Of a stretch of 64,000 nucleotides of DNA, positions 1 to 10,003 are shown piece after piece. The stretch's first letter is position 1, and the number at the start of each line of letters is the position of its first letter. Source of the DNA: Annulohypoxylon bovei var. microspora (taxonomy: Eukaryota; Ascomycota; Sordariomycetes; Xylariales; Hypoxylaceae); the NCBI GenBank assembly GCA_022836615.1, contig MU405211.1, positions 310,001 through 374,000 on the forward strand, given 5' to 3'. The notes under the pieces were generated by a model. That model was not told where the DNA came from and did not search any database. It was given only the letters and a program-made list of their open reading frames with translations. The translations under genes and the position numbers were made by a program.

Positions 1-225
1 CAAGCTCTCTACCTCGGCGCGGAGCTCGCTGGTAAAAGATGTATGGACATATGTTGGCATATGTTGAAAGTAATCACTATACACTTCTTCAAGATGGGCC
101 ATGAAGCGTTGTAGTTCCGATTGTACTGACTCCGCGCGCTTTAGAAGCTTTTCGCATGAAGCTAACCTAGCCGCGGAGTCTTGCGCCATTTCATCTGGGG
201 GATGATTGTCTGTTAAAAGGGCCAT
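1..225 (-). CDS. Hypothetical protein, 5' part only (cut by window edge)
   Basis: An open frame runs from an ATG at 225 on the minus strand to position 1 without a stop (75 codons), so the gene continues beyond the left edge. The visible part is hydrophilic and likely helical, with many Glu, Lys and Leu (for example the segment LASCEKLLKRAESVQSEL), and has no signal peptide or membrane segment. It is transcribed divergently from the FAD monooxygenase, about 470 bp away. I do not recognise the family. Codon use is plausible for a real gene, but a 75-codon fragment without an established motif could still be a chance frame. Confidence 0.4.
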   Translation of the reverse strand, partial: MALLTDNHPPDEMAQDSAARLASCEKLLKRAESVQSELQRFMAHLEEVYSDYFQHMPTYVHTSFTSELRAEVESL

Positions 226-694
226 GATGAAACGTGGGATATTCTGCGATGAATGTAATTCTAAAGTGAGATGTAAAATTAATATTTTAAGACTTGAAAT
301 TTGTCGAGATTAAATGCAGTTAAACGGAAACATGACCCCGCATGCTATATGTATATATCAAGTACAATACTCGGTTACGGGCATATACATGTCAGATATT
401 GTATTAACTAGAAATTAACTATTGCGGGGCTACTTACTTACCACAACAACTCATACCTGGCGCCTGATTCACTTCACAAGCTGACTGGTGACTATTACTT
501 CTGAATATTATTGGTGCCTTGTATTGTACAGTCATAGAAATATTAGTTGGTCCGCCAAAACAAGTCATCAAAAAGTTGATACTAGGTATCATCTCCAAAT
601 CAAACACAAAAAAAGTGACAGCCACGCCTCATCTGTCAACTGAATTACAATAATTACCTACCTGGCAAATACCTACCTAGCATCATCAATAAAA
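226..694. other. Intergenic, divergent promoter region
   Basis: This AT-rich spacer separates the left-edge gene (minus) from the FAD monooxygenase (plus). It holds one copy of the ACCTACCTAG intergenic motif at 671-680, just upstream of the monooxygenase start. No gene is seen in it. Confidence 0.6.
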
Positions 695-1954
695 ATGCCA
701 TTGAAGATTATCATCTGCGGTGCCGGCATCGGGGGTCTTTCAGCCGCAGGGTTCCTTCGAGCCAAGCACGATGTCACAGTCCTTGAACGGGGAGAGCTTG
801 ATTTCGCAGTCAACGACTACGGGCTGTCGGTCGTTTCCAACTCTTTCAACCTCTTGGAAAAGGCTGGCATCAAGTCGGAAAACCTCGACACTGTTGTCAT
901 GACACATGTCTGGCAGAGAGGTCCTAACAATGAGGAGTTGAAAACCATGCACTTCGATACGAGGGCGAGATTTGGCGGGGCCCCCTCTGTCTTGGTGAAA
1001 CGCGCGCTACTGCAAAAGGAGTTGCTGCGATTCGCAACTGGCTCCGAGTTTTCCGGAGCACCCGCGAATATTATTCAAAATGCTAAGGTAACACGAGTCG
1101 ACACTCCTACTGGTAAGGTGTGGACTGAGGACGGCCGAGTCTTTGAAGGCGACCTAATCGTCGGCGCAGACGGTATGCACTCAGTCGTCCGCAGTTCTAT
1201 TCTCGGAGAAGATATCGGGGCATCCATCAGGACTTACGATACCCTAACTTTCATGGCACAGCTGTCTGTTGAAGATCTTCGGTCGGACCCTGGCTTCGCT
1301 TATCTAGCTGACCCAAAGACTCAAGCCGGACTTTGCAGCGCACATGCGAATTCAGGACCCCGCGTTAACAAACGTATCCTCACCTATCACACTTCACCCC
1401 GTGGCTTACAGGTCGTGGGATACACCTCCGAGAAAGAGTTTGCTGAAAAGTTCGACTCTGCCAAAACAGCCATCATCAGAGATGTCCCAGTATCGCGGGT
1501 AGTTGAAGATTTCGCTCCTGAATTCGCGGAAGGTTTTGTCAATCTATTCCGACATAGCCAGATTGATGCGTGGAGGATTCGCGATGTGGCGCCCCTAAGC
1601 ACTTGGTTCTCGGGCAAAGCACTATTGATAGGGGATGCAGCCCATGCGGTAACGCCACACGCCGGCCAAGGATGCAATGTCACAATTGAAGATGCTGAAG
1701 CATTAGGGTATTTTCTAAGAGATGTCGAATCACCCGATGCTATCCCGGCAGTTTTACAGAAATTCATGTCGCTGCGTAAAGACCGTGTGGCTTTCGTCAG
1801 ACGTCGTTCGCACGAGCTAGGTAATATACAGACAGAGGAAGAAAAGACCAAAGAACCCATCACGCCCGAAGAATTTGCGAGGACGATTTATACTTACCAG
1901 GGTGCCGAGAAAGCATTGAATGGTCCGATGCCTCCAGCTATGAGACCAACATAA
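695..1954 (+). CDS. FAD-dependent aromatic-ring monooxygenase (salicylate hydroxylase-like)
   Basis: An intronless 419-residue frame, the usual size for this group. It starts with a Rossmann dinucleotide motif, GAGIGG at residues 9-14, with an acidic residue ending the second strand. A DG motif (GADGMHS) lies near residue 157, and the second FAD-contact motif, GDAAHAVTPHAGQG, near 314-327. These three motifs in this order define group A flavoprotein hydroxylases of the FAD_binding_3 type, which use NAD(P)H and O2 to hydroxylate an aromatic or related substrate. No signal peptide or membrane segment is visible, so it is probably cytosolic. The substrate cannot be read from sequence: relatives act on salicylate, kynurenine and many polyketide intermediates. 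No synthase gene lies nearby that would tie it to a particular product. Confidence 0.88.
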   Translation: MPLKIIICGAGIGGLSAAGFLRAKHDVTVLERGELDFAVNDYGLSVVSNSFNLLEKAGIKSENLDTVVMTHVWQRGPNNEELKTMHFDTRARFGGAPSVLVKRALLQKELLRFATGSEFSGAPANIIQNAKVTRVDTPTGKVWTEDGRVFEGDLIVGADGMHSVVRSSILGEDIGASIRTYDTLTFMAQLSVEDLRSDPGFAYLADPKTQAGLCSAHANSGPRVNKRILTYHTSPRGLQVVGYTSEKEFAEKFDSAKTAIIRDVPVSRVVEDFAPEFAEGFVNLFRHSQIDAWRIRDVAPLSTWFSGKALLIGDAAHAVTPHAGQGCNVTIEDAEALGYFLRDVESPDAIPAVLQKFMSLRKDRVAFVRRRSHELGNIQTEEEKTKEPITPEEFARTIYTYQGAEKALNGPMPPAMRPT

Positions 1955-2390
1955 AATGTATGAGCTTATGGGTTGGCCTCCTAGATCTTGGATCGAGAAA
2001 GTCTTCGGCGATTTATGACGTAAGAAGCCATTCTATGACATCTACCGGTTTGGAAAACAGAAAGAATTATAAATGTATGAAATGGGTGTGCAAAGGATAT
2101 TTTCCCAAATGTATCCTGTTACAGCTATTCAGCCGTCATCTGTTACAATCTCCCCGTATACTCCGGATTTCCTGAATTGAATAGTCCCGGGCTGCCCAGC
2201 CTGCAAATACTTGTCTAACAATACACCTAAATAGATGATAAAATGCGGAGGTATGCTATTTACATAGGCAGGTAAGGGTAGTAATTGATTAAAAGGAGCC
2301 ATTGGTAGGTACAAAATGTGAGTACCTCTCTTCCATTCTACGCTGTTTTGGTCTTGATCTCAGGTTCATAAGGCATTGAATAGCTTATAC
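1955..2390. other. Intergenic, 3' of monooxygenase and promoter of GH7
   Basis: This spacer separates two plus-strand genes. Short open frames occur but have no motif or codon support. It presumably holds the monooxygenase 3' UTR and the GH7 promoter. Confidence 0.55.
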
Positions 2391-3554
2391 ATGATGTCTT
2401 TCAAACTCCTGTGTGTCACCCTGGTGGGCGCGCTGTTAACAGGTGTAGCTGTCGCTCAAAGCTCTGAGGAGCATCCCCCCTTAACGACTTGGAAATGCAC
2501 CACCTCGGGAGGCTGTGTCCAGCAGAACACCTCTGTCGTGCTAGACAAGGATTCCAAATTCGCCCAAGGCACTGCTGGCTCACGAACGGCGGACGATTAC
2601 GCTGCTATGGGAGTTTCTACCGCGGATGACGCCGTGACTATGTATCACTACGTCAAATCGGGCAGCACGCTCAATCCCGCATCCCCGCGCATCTACCTCC
2701 TCGACGCCAACGGCGAATACGCCATGCTGGACCTCCTCAACCAGGAGTTTTCCGTAGACGTCGACTACTCGGCCGTCCCCTGCGGCGAGAACGGAGCGCT
2801 CTACCTGTCGGAGATGAAGGCCGACGGGGGCGGGGCCTCCGGCGGCGCGGCGGCCGGCCAAGGCTACTGCGACGCCCAGTGCCAGGGCTACTGCTGCAGC
2901 GAGATGGACATCCTCGAGGCCAACGCGAAGGCGACGGCCATGACGCCGCACCCGTGCAGCGGGAACAGCTGCGACAAGGCCGGCTGCGGGTACAACCCCT
3001 ACGCGAGCGGCCAGCGCAACTTCTGGGCCACCTGCGGCACCGTCGACACCAGCAAGCCGTTCACGGTCGTCACGCAGTTCGTGGGCAGCGCCACGCTGAC
3101 CCAGGTCACGCGCCTCTACATCCAGGACGGCAAGCAGACCAACGGCGGGGCTCTTTCCAGCTGCAATGACGCGACTGGCGGGCTTGCTGGCATGGGCCAG
3201 GCTCTGGGACGAGGGAGTAAGTAATCGCCGAGTTCATGAATCCTTAGAGTTCCCACGCTTGAGTTGTACACAAAAGAGAACACGGCGCAAGGCACATTTC
3301 CTCTCTCACAGATACCCGGAGTTGAGAACCTCCTCAGATTGATGGCGATTGCTGACTTAACCCTCGCAGTGGTGTTGGCGATGAGTATCTGGAACGACCC
3401 TACACAGCAGATGTCTTGGCTCGACGCCGGCAACAACGGGCCCTGTAATCTTGCAGAGAGCACGCCCGCCAATATTCAGTCTCAGCATCCCGATACGCAC
3501 GTCACCTTCTCTAACATTCGATGGGGCGATATCGGGTCTACTACTAAAGGCTAG
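2391..3554 (+). CDS. GH7 secreted endo-beta-1,4-glucanase/cellobiohydrolase-type cellulase
   Basis: Two exons, 2391-3216 and 3370-3554. The 153-bp intron (gtaagt...cgcag) is supported because joining restores the family string LGRGMVLAMS. The product has 336 residues. The first ~22 form a signal peptide (hydrophobic core, AVA cleavage box), so it is secreted. The GH7 catalytic motif is E171-M-D173-I-L-E176, with nucleophile and acid/base glutamates both present. Other conserved blocks are WLDAGNNGPC and HPDTHVTFSNIRWGDIGSTT. Family members cut internal or terminal beta-1,4 bonds in cellulose with retention of configuration. The catalytic domain is short (about 400 or more is usual) because the segment after VTQFVG is trimmed, and there is no cellulose-binding module or linker. 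The trimmed loops favour an endoglucanase, but this is inference. The start was set at the ATG at 2391; 2394 is possible. Confidence 0.9.
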
Positions 3555-4510
3555 AATTGGGGACTGGTACATTATGGTTTTCTCTTCACTGTAGGTGGCA
3601 CTATGGTGGTTAGGGCCGCGATGAATTAGCACCGATGCAGGAATTCCTGCTTCTATTCTAGAAGCCCATGACATAGTTTATCGTACTATTCACGTCAGCT
3701 TCCCTTAGGATATTATACTTTCTCAAACAGCATGTTCCTATGGCAATATCTACCATGCGGCACGATCGCGTGTACTGGTAATAACTTAGGTATACAGGAT
3801 AAAGGGGTAGGTGATCAAAGGCACCACCATTTGAAATATGTGCTTCTAAAGCCTGACGTTGTGTTAAGGTTTAATGACACCTTTCTTATGTTACTGCTGC
3901 TGCAATAATTATTTCTTTAAAAGTAACCTAAATAGCTTTGCCACGGTAATTACCTAAGTCCAGGTGAATCTTCCCGTATCGGGCAATGCGTTTGTGACAT
4001 GCGCTGTTTCAAGCCGACAATCCCGGTTCGGGATATCGTCTCAATCTTCGTCTTATGTCTAATCGCCGCTTTTTATCAATGCCAAGACCTATAAACAATA
4101 TTTGTCAGAATAGAATAACGTACGTATCTTCCGATATGCTGAGCCTCGTGAGTCATTAAATCAAAGTCTTGGGTGTTTATCCTCCCTACTGACATAAGTC
4201 CGTTACATTTATCTCTTTCTTAAACGCAGTAAGGTCCACGAGAGCTATTTGTTTCGAAACAGCCCTCAACCAATGTCAACTGGGTCCATACATTCTGTCA
4301 TAAGATGATCCGCTCAGACCTTGGTCGGGTTCGGATGATCGTCGTAACAACCGTACGGAACCTCTTTAGAAACACCATGCATCAATGCCCTAACAAGTCT
4401 TGCATCCAGCAAGGCACTGACGACAATCATAGGTAGATTAAGAGGTCCCCGGATCAGCTTTCTATTTCTCATGAACTTCTATGTTAGATACCTACTCTTA
4501 ATACAACAAA
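3555..4510. other. Intergenic
   Basis: This is 956 bp between two secreted-enzyme genes, both on the plus strand. It is AT-rich, with no coding frame that can be supported and no clear repeat. It includes the promoter of the CE5 esterase. Confidence 0.55.
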
Positions 4511-5435
4511 ATGAAGTTAATTGACATAATAATAACAACAGTTGCTACGGCTTCGGCGGCCGAAGCAGCCAATGTGCGCCGACAAGACTGCCCTAATGTC
4601 CACATCCTCGGCGCTCGCGAAACGACCGCGCCTCCCGGACTGGGTTCCGCCTCGACGGTGGTGAATCTGGTTCAGCAAGCAAACAATGGCGCTACATCGG
4701 AATCCATCGTCTACCCCGCCGCCGGCGGAAACGATTATGCCTCGAGTGTCTCTGCCGGCGTATTAGCAGTAGCAAATCAGACAAACACATTTAATCAGAT
4801 GTGTCCGGATACGAAGATCGTCGTGGTTGGGTACTCTCAGGTAAGATATCTTGTAGTTAAAGCATTATGTCAAAAAAAAATATTAACATTTCGCAAGGGC
4901 GCGCAAATTGTAGATGATGCTTTCTGCGGTGGTCCGGACGGGACTAGCTTGAACACGACGATGGCGCTGGTATCTTCAGGGGTCAGCAAGATGGTCGCCG
5001 CGATTATCTTAATGGGGAACCCACGTCATGTCAACGGTCTTCCCTTCAACGTCGGGAACGCAACAGCAGGTGGAGTGAGTCGACCGAATTCCCCGACCTC
5101 AGAGGATTCGAGCTGACCAGATGTATTAACAGTTTGCGGCTCGCCCAGCCGGGTTCCAATGCGCAGCGTTCGAGAACATCATCCAGGCGTACTGCGACGC
5201 CGCGGATCCCTTCTGCGCAAAGGGAAATAGCACGGCAACGCACCAAGGCTATGGGCGCGAGTACGGACAGGCTGCGCTGCAGTTTGTACAGAGCAAATTG
5301 GGGACGTCTAATGCAAAGGTATCGCAAGCGTCCAACGGAACCAATAGTGTTCCCGTAAGCATGGCAGGAAGAACACAATTGGGCGGAGAGTATATGTGGA
5401 TGTTACTGGCGCTTAGTGGACTGGCTCTTCTATAA
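4511..5435 (+). CDS. CE5 acetylxylan esterase/cutinase family, possibly GPI-anchored
   Basis: Three exons: 4511-4840, 4898-5074 and 5133-5435 (introns of 57 and 58 bp), 269 residues. The N terminus is a signal peptide followed by a dibasic VRRQDCP segment. The serine-hydrolase elbow GYSQG (Ser109) is rebuilt exactly by splicing the first intron. The catalytic Asp194 lies in YCDAADPFC and His206 in HQGYG, 12 residues apart as in acetylxylan esterases. Cysteines for the family disulfides are present. The enzyme should remove acetyl groups from xylan or cleave cutin-like esters outside the cell. The sequence resembles acetylxylan esterases more than true cutinases. The tail ends in a small-residue patch and a hydrophobic stretch (MWMLLALSGLALL), which looks like a GPI-attachment signal and is an unusual extension. 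It lies next to the GH7 gene. Confidence 0.9.
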
Positions 5436-5899
5436 GCGATTTTTTAATACTAAATTAATTTTACCTAATTACCTTCAATGGACTTTAAGACATCAATGAT
5501 CTCTTCTATCTTATACATGAACCGCCAAATTACATTTATCGTGCTCATCAGAAAGAGAAGGATGGAAAATCGCTCATTTATATGAAATTTATCAATTCGA
5601 ACGTATTAGAACCAAAATGCGCAAATTCAGACCGCAATAAGAAGGTTAAGGCCAAAGATTTCGCATATCTGACCATGGGTCAAATGAGACTTTTGCGCAC
5701 CGCGACTGGAAGTTTTGCCTTAGTGGCTGGGTGCCTTGGGCTATAGCGGCTGAACACTAAACTTTAGCGTAAAGATCACTCCATATTAGACCCGAGGCTT
5801 CCAGGCTTGAGAAATCGCGCAATGGGCATGGAAGCCCTGAAGGTCCACGAAAGAGGTGCGAAATTATTGGCCTTAACTTTCGTAGCTTAGCTCGATCCC
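5436..5899. other. Intergenic between convergent genes
   Basis: This spacer lies between the 3' ends of the CE5 esterase (plus) and the aldo/keto reductase (minus). No coding frame, repeat or RNA gene is seen. Confidence 0.55.
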
Positions 5900-7048
5900 C
5901 TACAGCTCCCCGCCGTGATCACGACCTAGGTTCGTAGGATCGTCCAAATCCGCAAAGAGATCCACCTCCCAGTTATGGCCGGGGTTGTTCATTCTGGACT
6001 TTTTATCCAGGTTGCGGATAGCATCTAATTCGCCTTCCGTGAAAGAGATTTCCAGAGCGCCTAAGTTCTCAAGGAGATGGCTCTTGCGCACGCTTTTGGG
6101 GATCACGACGGTGCCTCTTGCGATTCCCCAGGCAAGCACGGTCTGTGCCACCGTAGCGCCTTTAATATCGGCCATGTCTTTCCAGAACGGGTCTTCTAGG
6201 AGGGGGTTGAGGTTGCCGTGATGGCCGTGGTACGTTGGGTTGGTGTTTCCGAGCGGCGAATAGGCGATGACCTTGATACCCTCCTCATTATGGAAATCGA
6301 CGAAGTCTTGTTGCTGCAGGTAAGGGTGAGTCTCGAATTCGTGCGCATACGGACATATCGTGCAGATATCCAAGATTGTCTCAACATCTCTTTTGGCAAA
6401 GTTGGAGATACCAATATGCCGCGTGAGGTTGGCCCGCACTAAACCCTCCATGGCTCTCCAGGTATCGATTATTGACGTGTTCCCGTCGAGCGCGGTGCCT
6501 TCGCCAGGGATGAAGGCAACTGGCCAGTGCATGAGGTAGAGATCCAGGTACTCCAATCTGAGATCCGACAACGACTGATTGATAGCTGCAATCGCTTCAT
6601 CGGGACGGTGGTGCGTATTCCACAATTTGCTAGTCACCCAAATGTCTTCTCTAGGAATTAATGTGTCCTCAATTCCTCTCCCTGTTTCGTTCTCATTTCC
6701 TACGTGTCGCATTAGTTTTTGCAGTCACTCATTATAGTACGTTTTAAGGCGGGGTATTCGTACGATATATGAGTGCGGCGTCAATGTGATTATATCCCAG
6801 TTTTATAGCATATTCGACAGCGCGTGCAACCTAGAAAAACCTGTAAGTTCGCTGTCAAACTCGCCCTTTTCAAAAGTAGTCATATTTACCTTATCTTCAT
6901 CTGAGAGCCATGTACCTAAACCAAAATGTGGTATATCATGGATTCGAGAGGCATGAATTTGTGCGGCGACCGGAGGGGTTAACAGGGGTTGGAAGAGAAA
7001 AAGGGGGGCAGCTATAGCCATAGCCGATAGAGCTTGAGTGAATGTCAT
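5900..7048 (-). CDS. Aldo/keto reductase with hydrophobic N-terminal leader
   Basis: Three exons on the minus strand: 7048-6890, 6830-6764 and 6699-5900 (introns of 59 and 64 bp), 341 residues. The AKR tetrad is complete: Asp70 and Tyr75 in HIDAALIY, Lys100 in VTSKLW and His133 in YLMHWP. The C-terminal NADPH-binding block (VIPKSVRKSHLLEN) is also present. AKRs reduce aldehydes, ketones and sugars with NADPH in a TIM barrel. Oddly, residues 1-29 form a hydrophobic leader ending in PPVAA before the barrel, so the protein may enter the secretory pathway or be anchored. Ordinary AKRs are cytosolic. The middle exon is only 67 bp and is required to supply Asp70 and Tyr75, which supports the model. 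The substrate is unknown. Confidence 0.85.
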
Positions 7049-7566
7049 TTTAAGTGATCTCTAGCTTCTCTTAACCTAAATCGCAAGCTTAATAGTTAAT
7101 AAATACGATATAAGGCTATGGATTGAGAATAGCTCTTTTTCAACCCAATTGTTTAACCCGGGATCACACGTTATGAGGTAGGTATGATATGTTTGGGAGG
7201 AAGTTGGTCCGGCTCCGCATAATATGTATGAAATCTCCATAGTTTATATATCGATCATAATGTCGATGCATGACATCATTTCACTGCAACATTCTACAAT
7301 TCAGCGTGTAAGTTTACATAAATTAACATCAAAGAGTAATTGTTGTGACCTTTCAAGCTTTCATATCAATCGAGGCAACGCACTATCCGGAGAGTGATAA
7401 CATTAGGCGGTCGTGCACTACGAGATATATAGATGTCAGCAACGCTCTGAATGCTTTCTAGGTTTTTAGATTTCATAGCTATTAGAATTCAAGCTCTGTC
7501 ACATTATTAGCACATGCTATATATCACATCAGATTGCCACCTTATCAAAAGAGTCAAAACACCAAT
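7049..7566. other. Intergenic, divergent promoter region
   Basis: This AT-rich spacer separates the minus-strand aldo/keto reductase from the plus-strand small protein gene. It probably carries both promoters. No further feature is visible. Confidence 0.55.
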
Positions 7567-8093
7567 ATGTCTAACAACCACGGATTTTCCCGTATCTACG
7601 AGCAGGGAGACCAGGTTAACTATGGGCGGTCCAGTGTAGCAAATGAGGAGAAACATCACACCATGAGTGCCGAGGGTTACAGACCCAGTGAGTTTCAAGT
7701 TACGTCCTTTCTCCTGATAAGAAACTCATTTTTATTCACAGAGGACCAGAACAAAGCCATGAATCAAATGCTTGAAGAGAATGTATGTCTTGTAAACAAG
7801 CTCAGTCTTGGATATTACATTTAGGCAAGCTTCAGATCCTAATTCTAACCTTCGTAGATCCAGGACGATGTTGCTGAGAGATATAAACATGATCCTACCT
7901 ACCGCGTAGGTCATCCACAAACCGAGCAAGCTCGTCAATTCATTATTACTTACACTTATGATAATAGGCGACCATGCATGGAAATGAGCCGTCGAAGGGC
8001 GCAAAGATCGACGCCGAGATCCAGCGTGAGGAAGAAGAGTTATTGAGAAGAAAGCAGGAGAAGACCGATAGCAAGCCTGGAAAGAAATTTTAA
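7567..8093 (+). CDS. Small hydrophilic fungal protein of unknown function
   Basis: Four small exons: 7567-7687, 7742-7782, 7858-7905 and 7968-8093. All three introns (54, 75 and 62 bp) have GT...AG ends and keep phase, giving 111 residues. The product is highly charged and probably largely disordered or helical. Notable stretches are HHTMSAEGYRPKDQNKAMNQ, GNEPSKGAKID and a Glu/Lys-rich tail. There are no cysteines, signal peptide or membrane segment. Four phase-compatible introns in a row and a continuous frame make a chance model unlikely. The composition recalls small stress-induced fungal proteins, but I cannot name a family. The upstream gene is a divergent aldo/keto reductase. Confidence 0.65.
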
Positions 8094-9127
8094 AACGAGG
8101 AATTGATGAAGGTTTCTTGGAAAGATACTGCGATGTGTCATGTTTATAGAGTGAAGTGGCTTAATAGCCACTTAGTGAAAAAGGGGGTCGTTGGCAATTC
8201 CAAAAGCTTGACCATCAACTAACATCTTACGGAAACAACATTTTTGGCTACCTCAATACCTATTTTAAACCTAGGTAATGATGAAGTTTTTCCTTAACGG
8301 ATATTTGTAAATCGAAAACTTACATTGATTATCAGATTTCTCCTTGTTGAGCCATGCTTAAATCCGGCATCCTGCATCAGCTTAGAACCACGATTGACTA
8401 TAATTGCGATATTCGCTGGGGTATAGAATAGGTAGTGATTATAATTCTTCTAATATGATTGGATTGTTCGTAAAGCTCGTTTAGCAACACTAAATAAAAC
8501 TTAGAAGAGAAACTGTTCAATGGGACTAGGTAGTTAATCGATGATGCGAGAAGATTATTAAGGGTCTCACTTGGTGAAATGCTACCTACCTAATAGGTAG
8601 GTACCTAGGGAATTAACGAGGATAAAGATGTCTATACGGTATCTATCGCCTACGGCATGAATCCTGGCTTACGTCAAGACTAATTTCGCGACTCGCTATA
8701 AAACATCTCCGTATCCCCTGTCGGCTTGTTTATACTTTGCGCCGGTCGCAACTATATGTCGGCACGGAACTTGCGGCGTGAGGAACCGGTGTTAATTTAC
8801 CGACTAAAAGGCGATTAATAAGTGAAACTCTCCTTCGCTAGATTCCCAATCATTACTCCAAGTACTGTAATTGAACTGTCGGCATCTCGCGATTATCCAT
8901 GTGGGGAAATCGTGATTCCTCATCACCTTACCTCGAGTGATGTCCACCGGGAGTAGTAAAGGAGAGATGAATCTGCGAAACGCTATGAGACAGTTACCTA
9001 TATAATAAAACGAGAAGTAACTATCAGTCGAAGTGCAATATCTCATCAACATTTAAAGATTCTTGTAATCACAAACCCAATACCTACCAGCACAGTTGAC
9101 TCCATCAGTCAGATATCTCGTCTCATC
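8094..9127. other. Intergenic with tetranucleotide-motif cluster
   Basis: This is about 1 kb without a supportable gene. It contains a dense palindromic run of the CTAC/GTAG motif at 8581-8610. The right part is the promoter of the GST-like gene. Confidence 0.55.
8581..8610. repeat. CTAC/GTAG tetranucleotide motif cluster
   Basis: An imperfect palindrome of CTACCTACC followed by TAGGTAGGTACCTAGG. The same motif recurs in at least ten other intergenic places in this window and was not noticed inside any predicted exon. Confidence 0.7.
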
Positions 9128-10003
9128 ATGGCATCCAAAGACCTTTCAACACCGTTCACTCTTTATACATACACCTACTCTATCTGTGCCCTCATGGTGC
9201 AAATGACATATGAGATGCGCGGAACTCTTCGCGAGGGAAGACCAGACATGAAGCTAGAGTTCAAACTCACCGATATTAGCCCCCGAGGCCGTGAGCAGTT
9301 GAGCGAATTCTACTTGCTCAAAGTCAATCCGAAAGGGACGGTTCCCGTACTCGTCAACGAGAAAGTGCTCGATAAGCCTATGGCCGAGAGTGTGGATATT
9401 TCGTATTACATCGCCGACTGGTATCCTACTCTACTCCCACCTCAGCACAAGCAGGTGATCGAAGAACTTATGCACGAGCTGCATGAGATCAGCTACAAAC
9501 TCTTGACGTTCGGTACTCAGACGAAGTATCCTAATAGTGCCTTCGATTGGATGCGCGGACAGATCGAACGAACTGATATCTCGGACGAATATAGGAAGGC
9601 TTTGGAATACAAGGCAGGGTTGTAAGTTGTCTCGTGCTGTGCTATTGTCAGCCAAGTTGTGTTAGAGTTCTATTGACAAATGGCAAATAGGATAAGGGAA
9701 TGGGCAGATAACCATTCCGATACCGATCTTGCAGAGAATGAAGCCCGTACGCGATCTTTTTGCGCCAAGATCGTTGCCCTGATAGAGAAACGTCCAGAAG
9801 AGAAGGACAAATTCACGTACATTTTTGGGCCTGAACCAACGGTGCTAGATGCGCATGTGATGGTGTTTCTCGGGCGGGTGTACGAGAAGGGAAGACTTTA
9901 TCTCCTTCCGCCGACTTTGGTCCAGTGGCACGAAGCGCTCAGGAAGACAGACATGTGGAAGCGAGCTGTGCCAGCTGGAATGACTCTCCCACCGATGTGG
10001 TAG
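9128..10003 (+). CDS. Glutathione S-transferase-like protein
   Basis: Two exons, 9128-9621 and 9691-10003 (69-bp intron, gtaagt...aatag), 268 residues. The N-terminal ~95 residues have the thioredoxin-fold GST pattern, including KVNPKGTVPVLV with the cis-proline before the glutathione-contact strand, followed by a serine (AESVDISYYI) that would bind the gamma-glutamyl group. The rest is helical, with FGPEPTVLDAHVMVFLGRV matching the N-capping-box region of the GST C-terminal domain. The role is probably glutathione conjugation, or a ligandin/isomerase function. It is the first member of a run with a P450, an MFS permease and an M19 dipeptidase. The subfamily is not assigned: the N-terminal catalytic residue (Tyr/Ser/Cys) cannot be fixed without an alignment. 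Confidence 0.78.
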
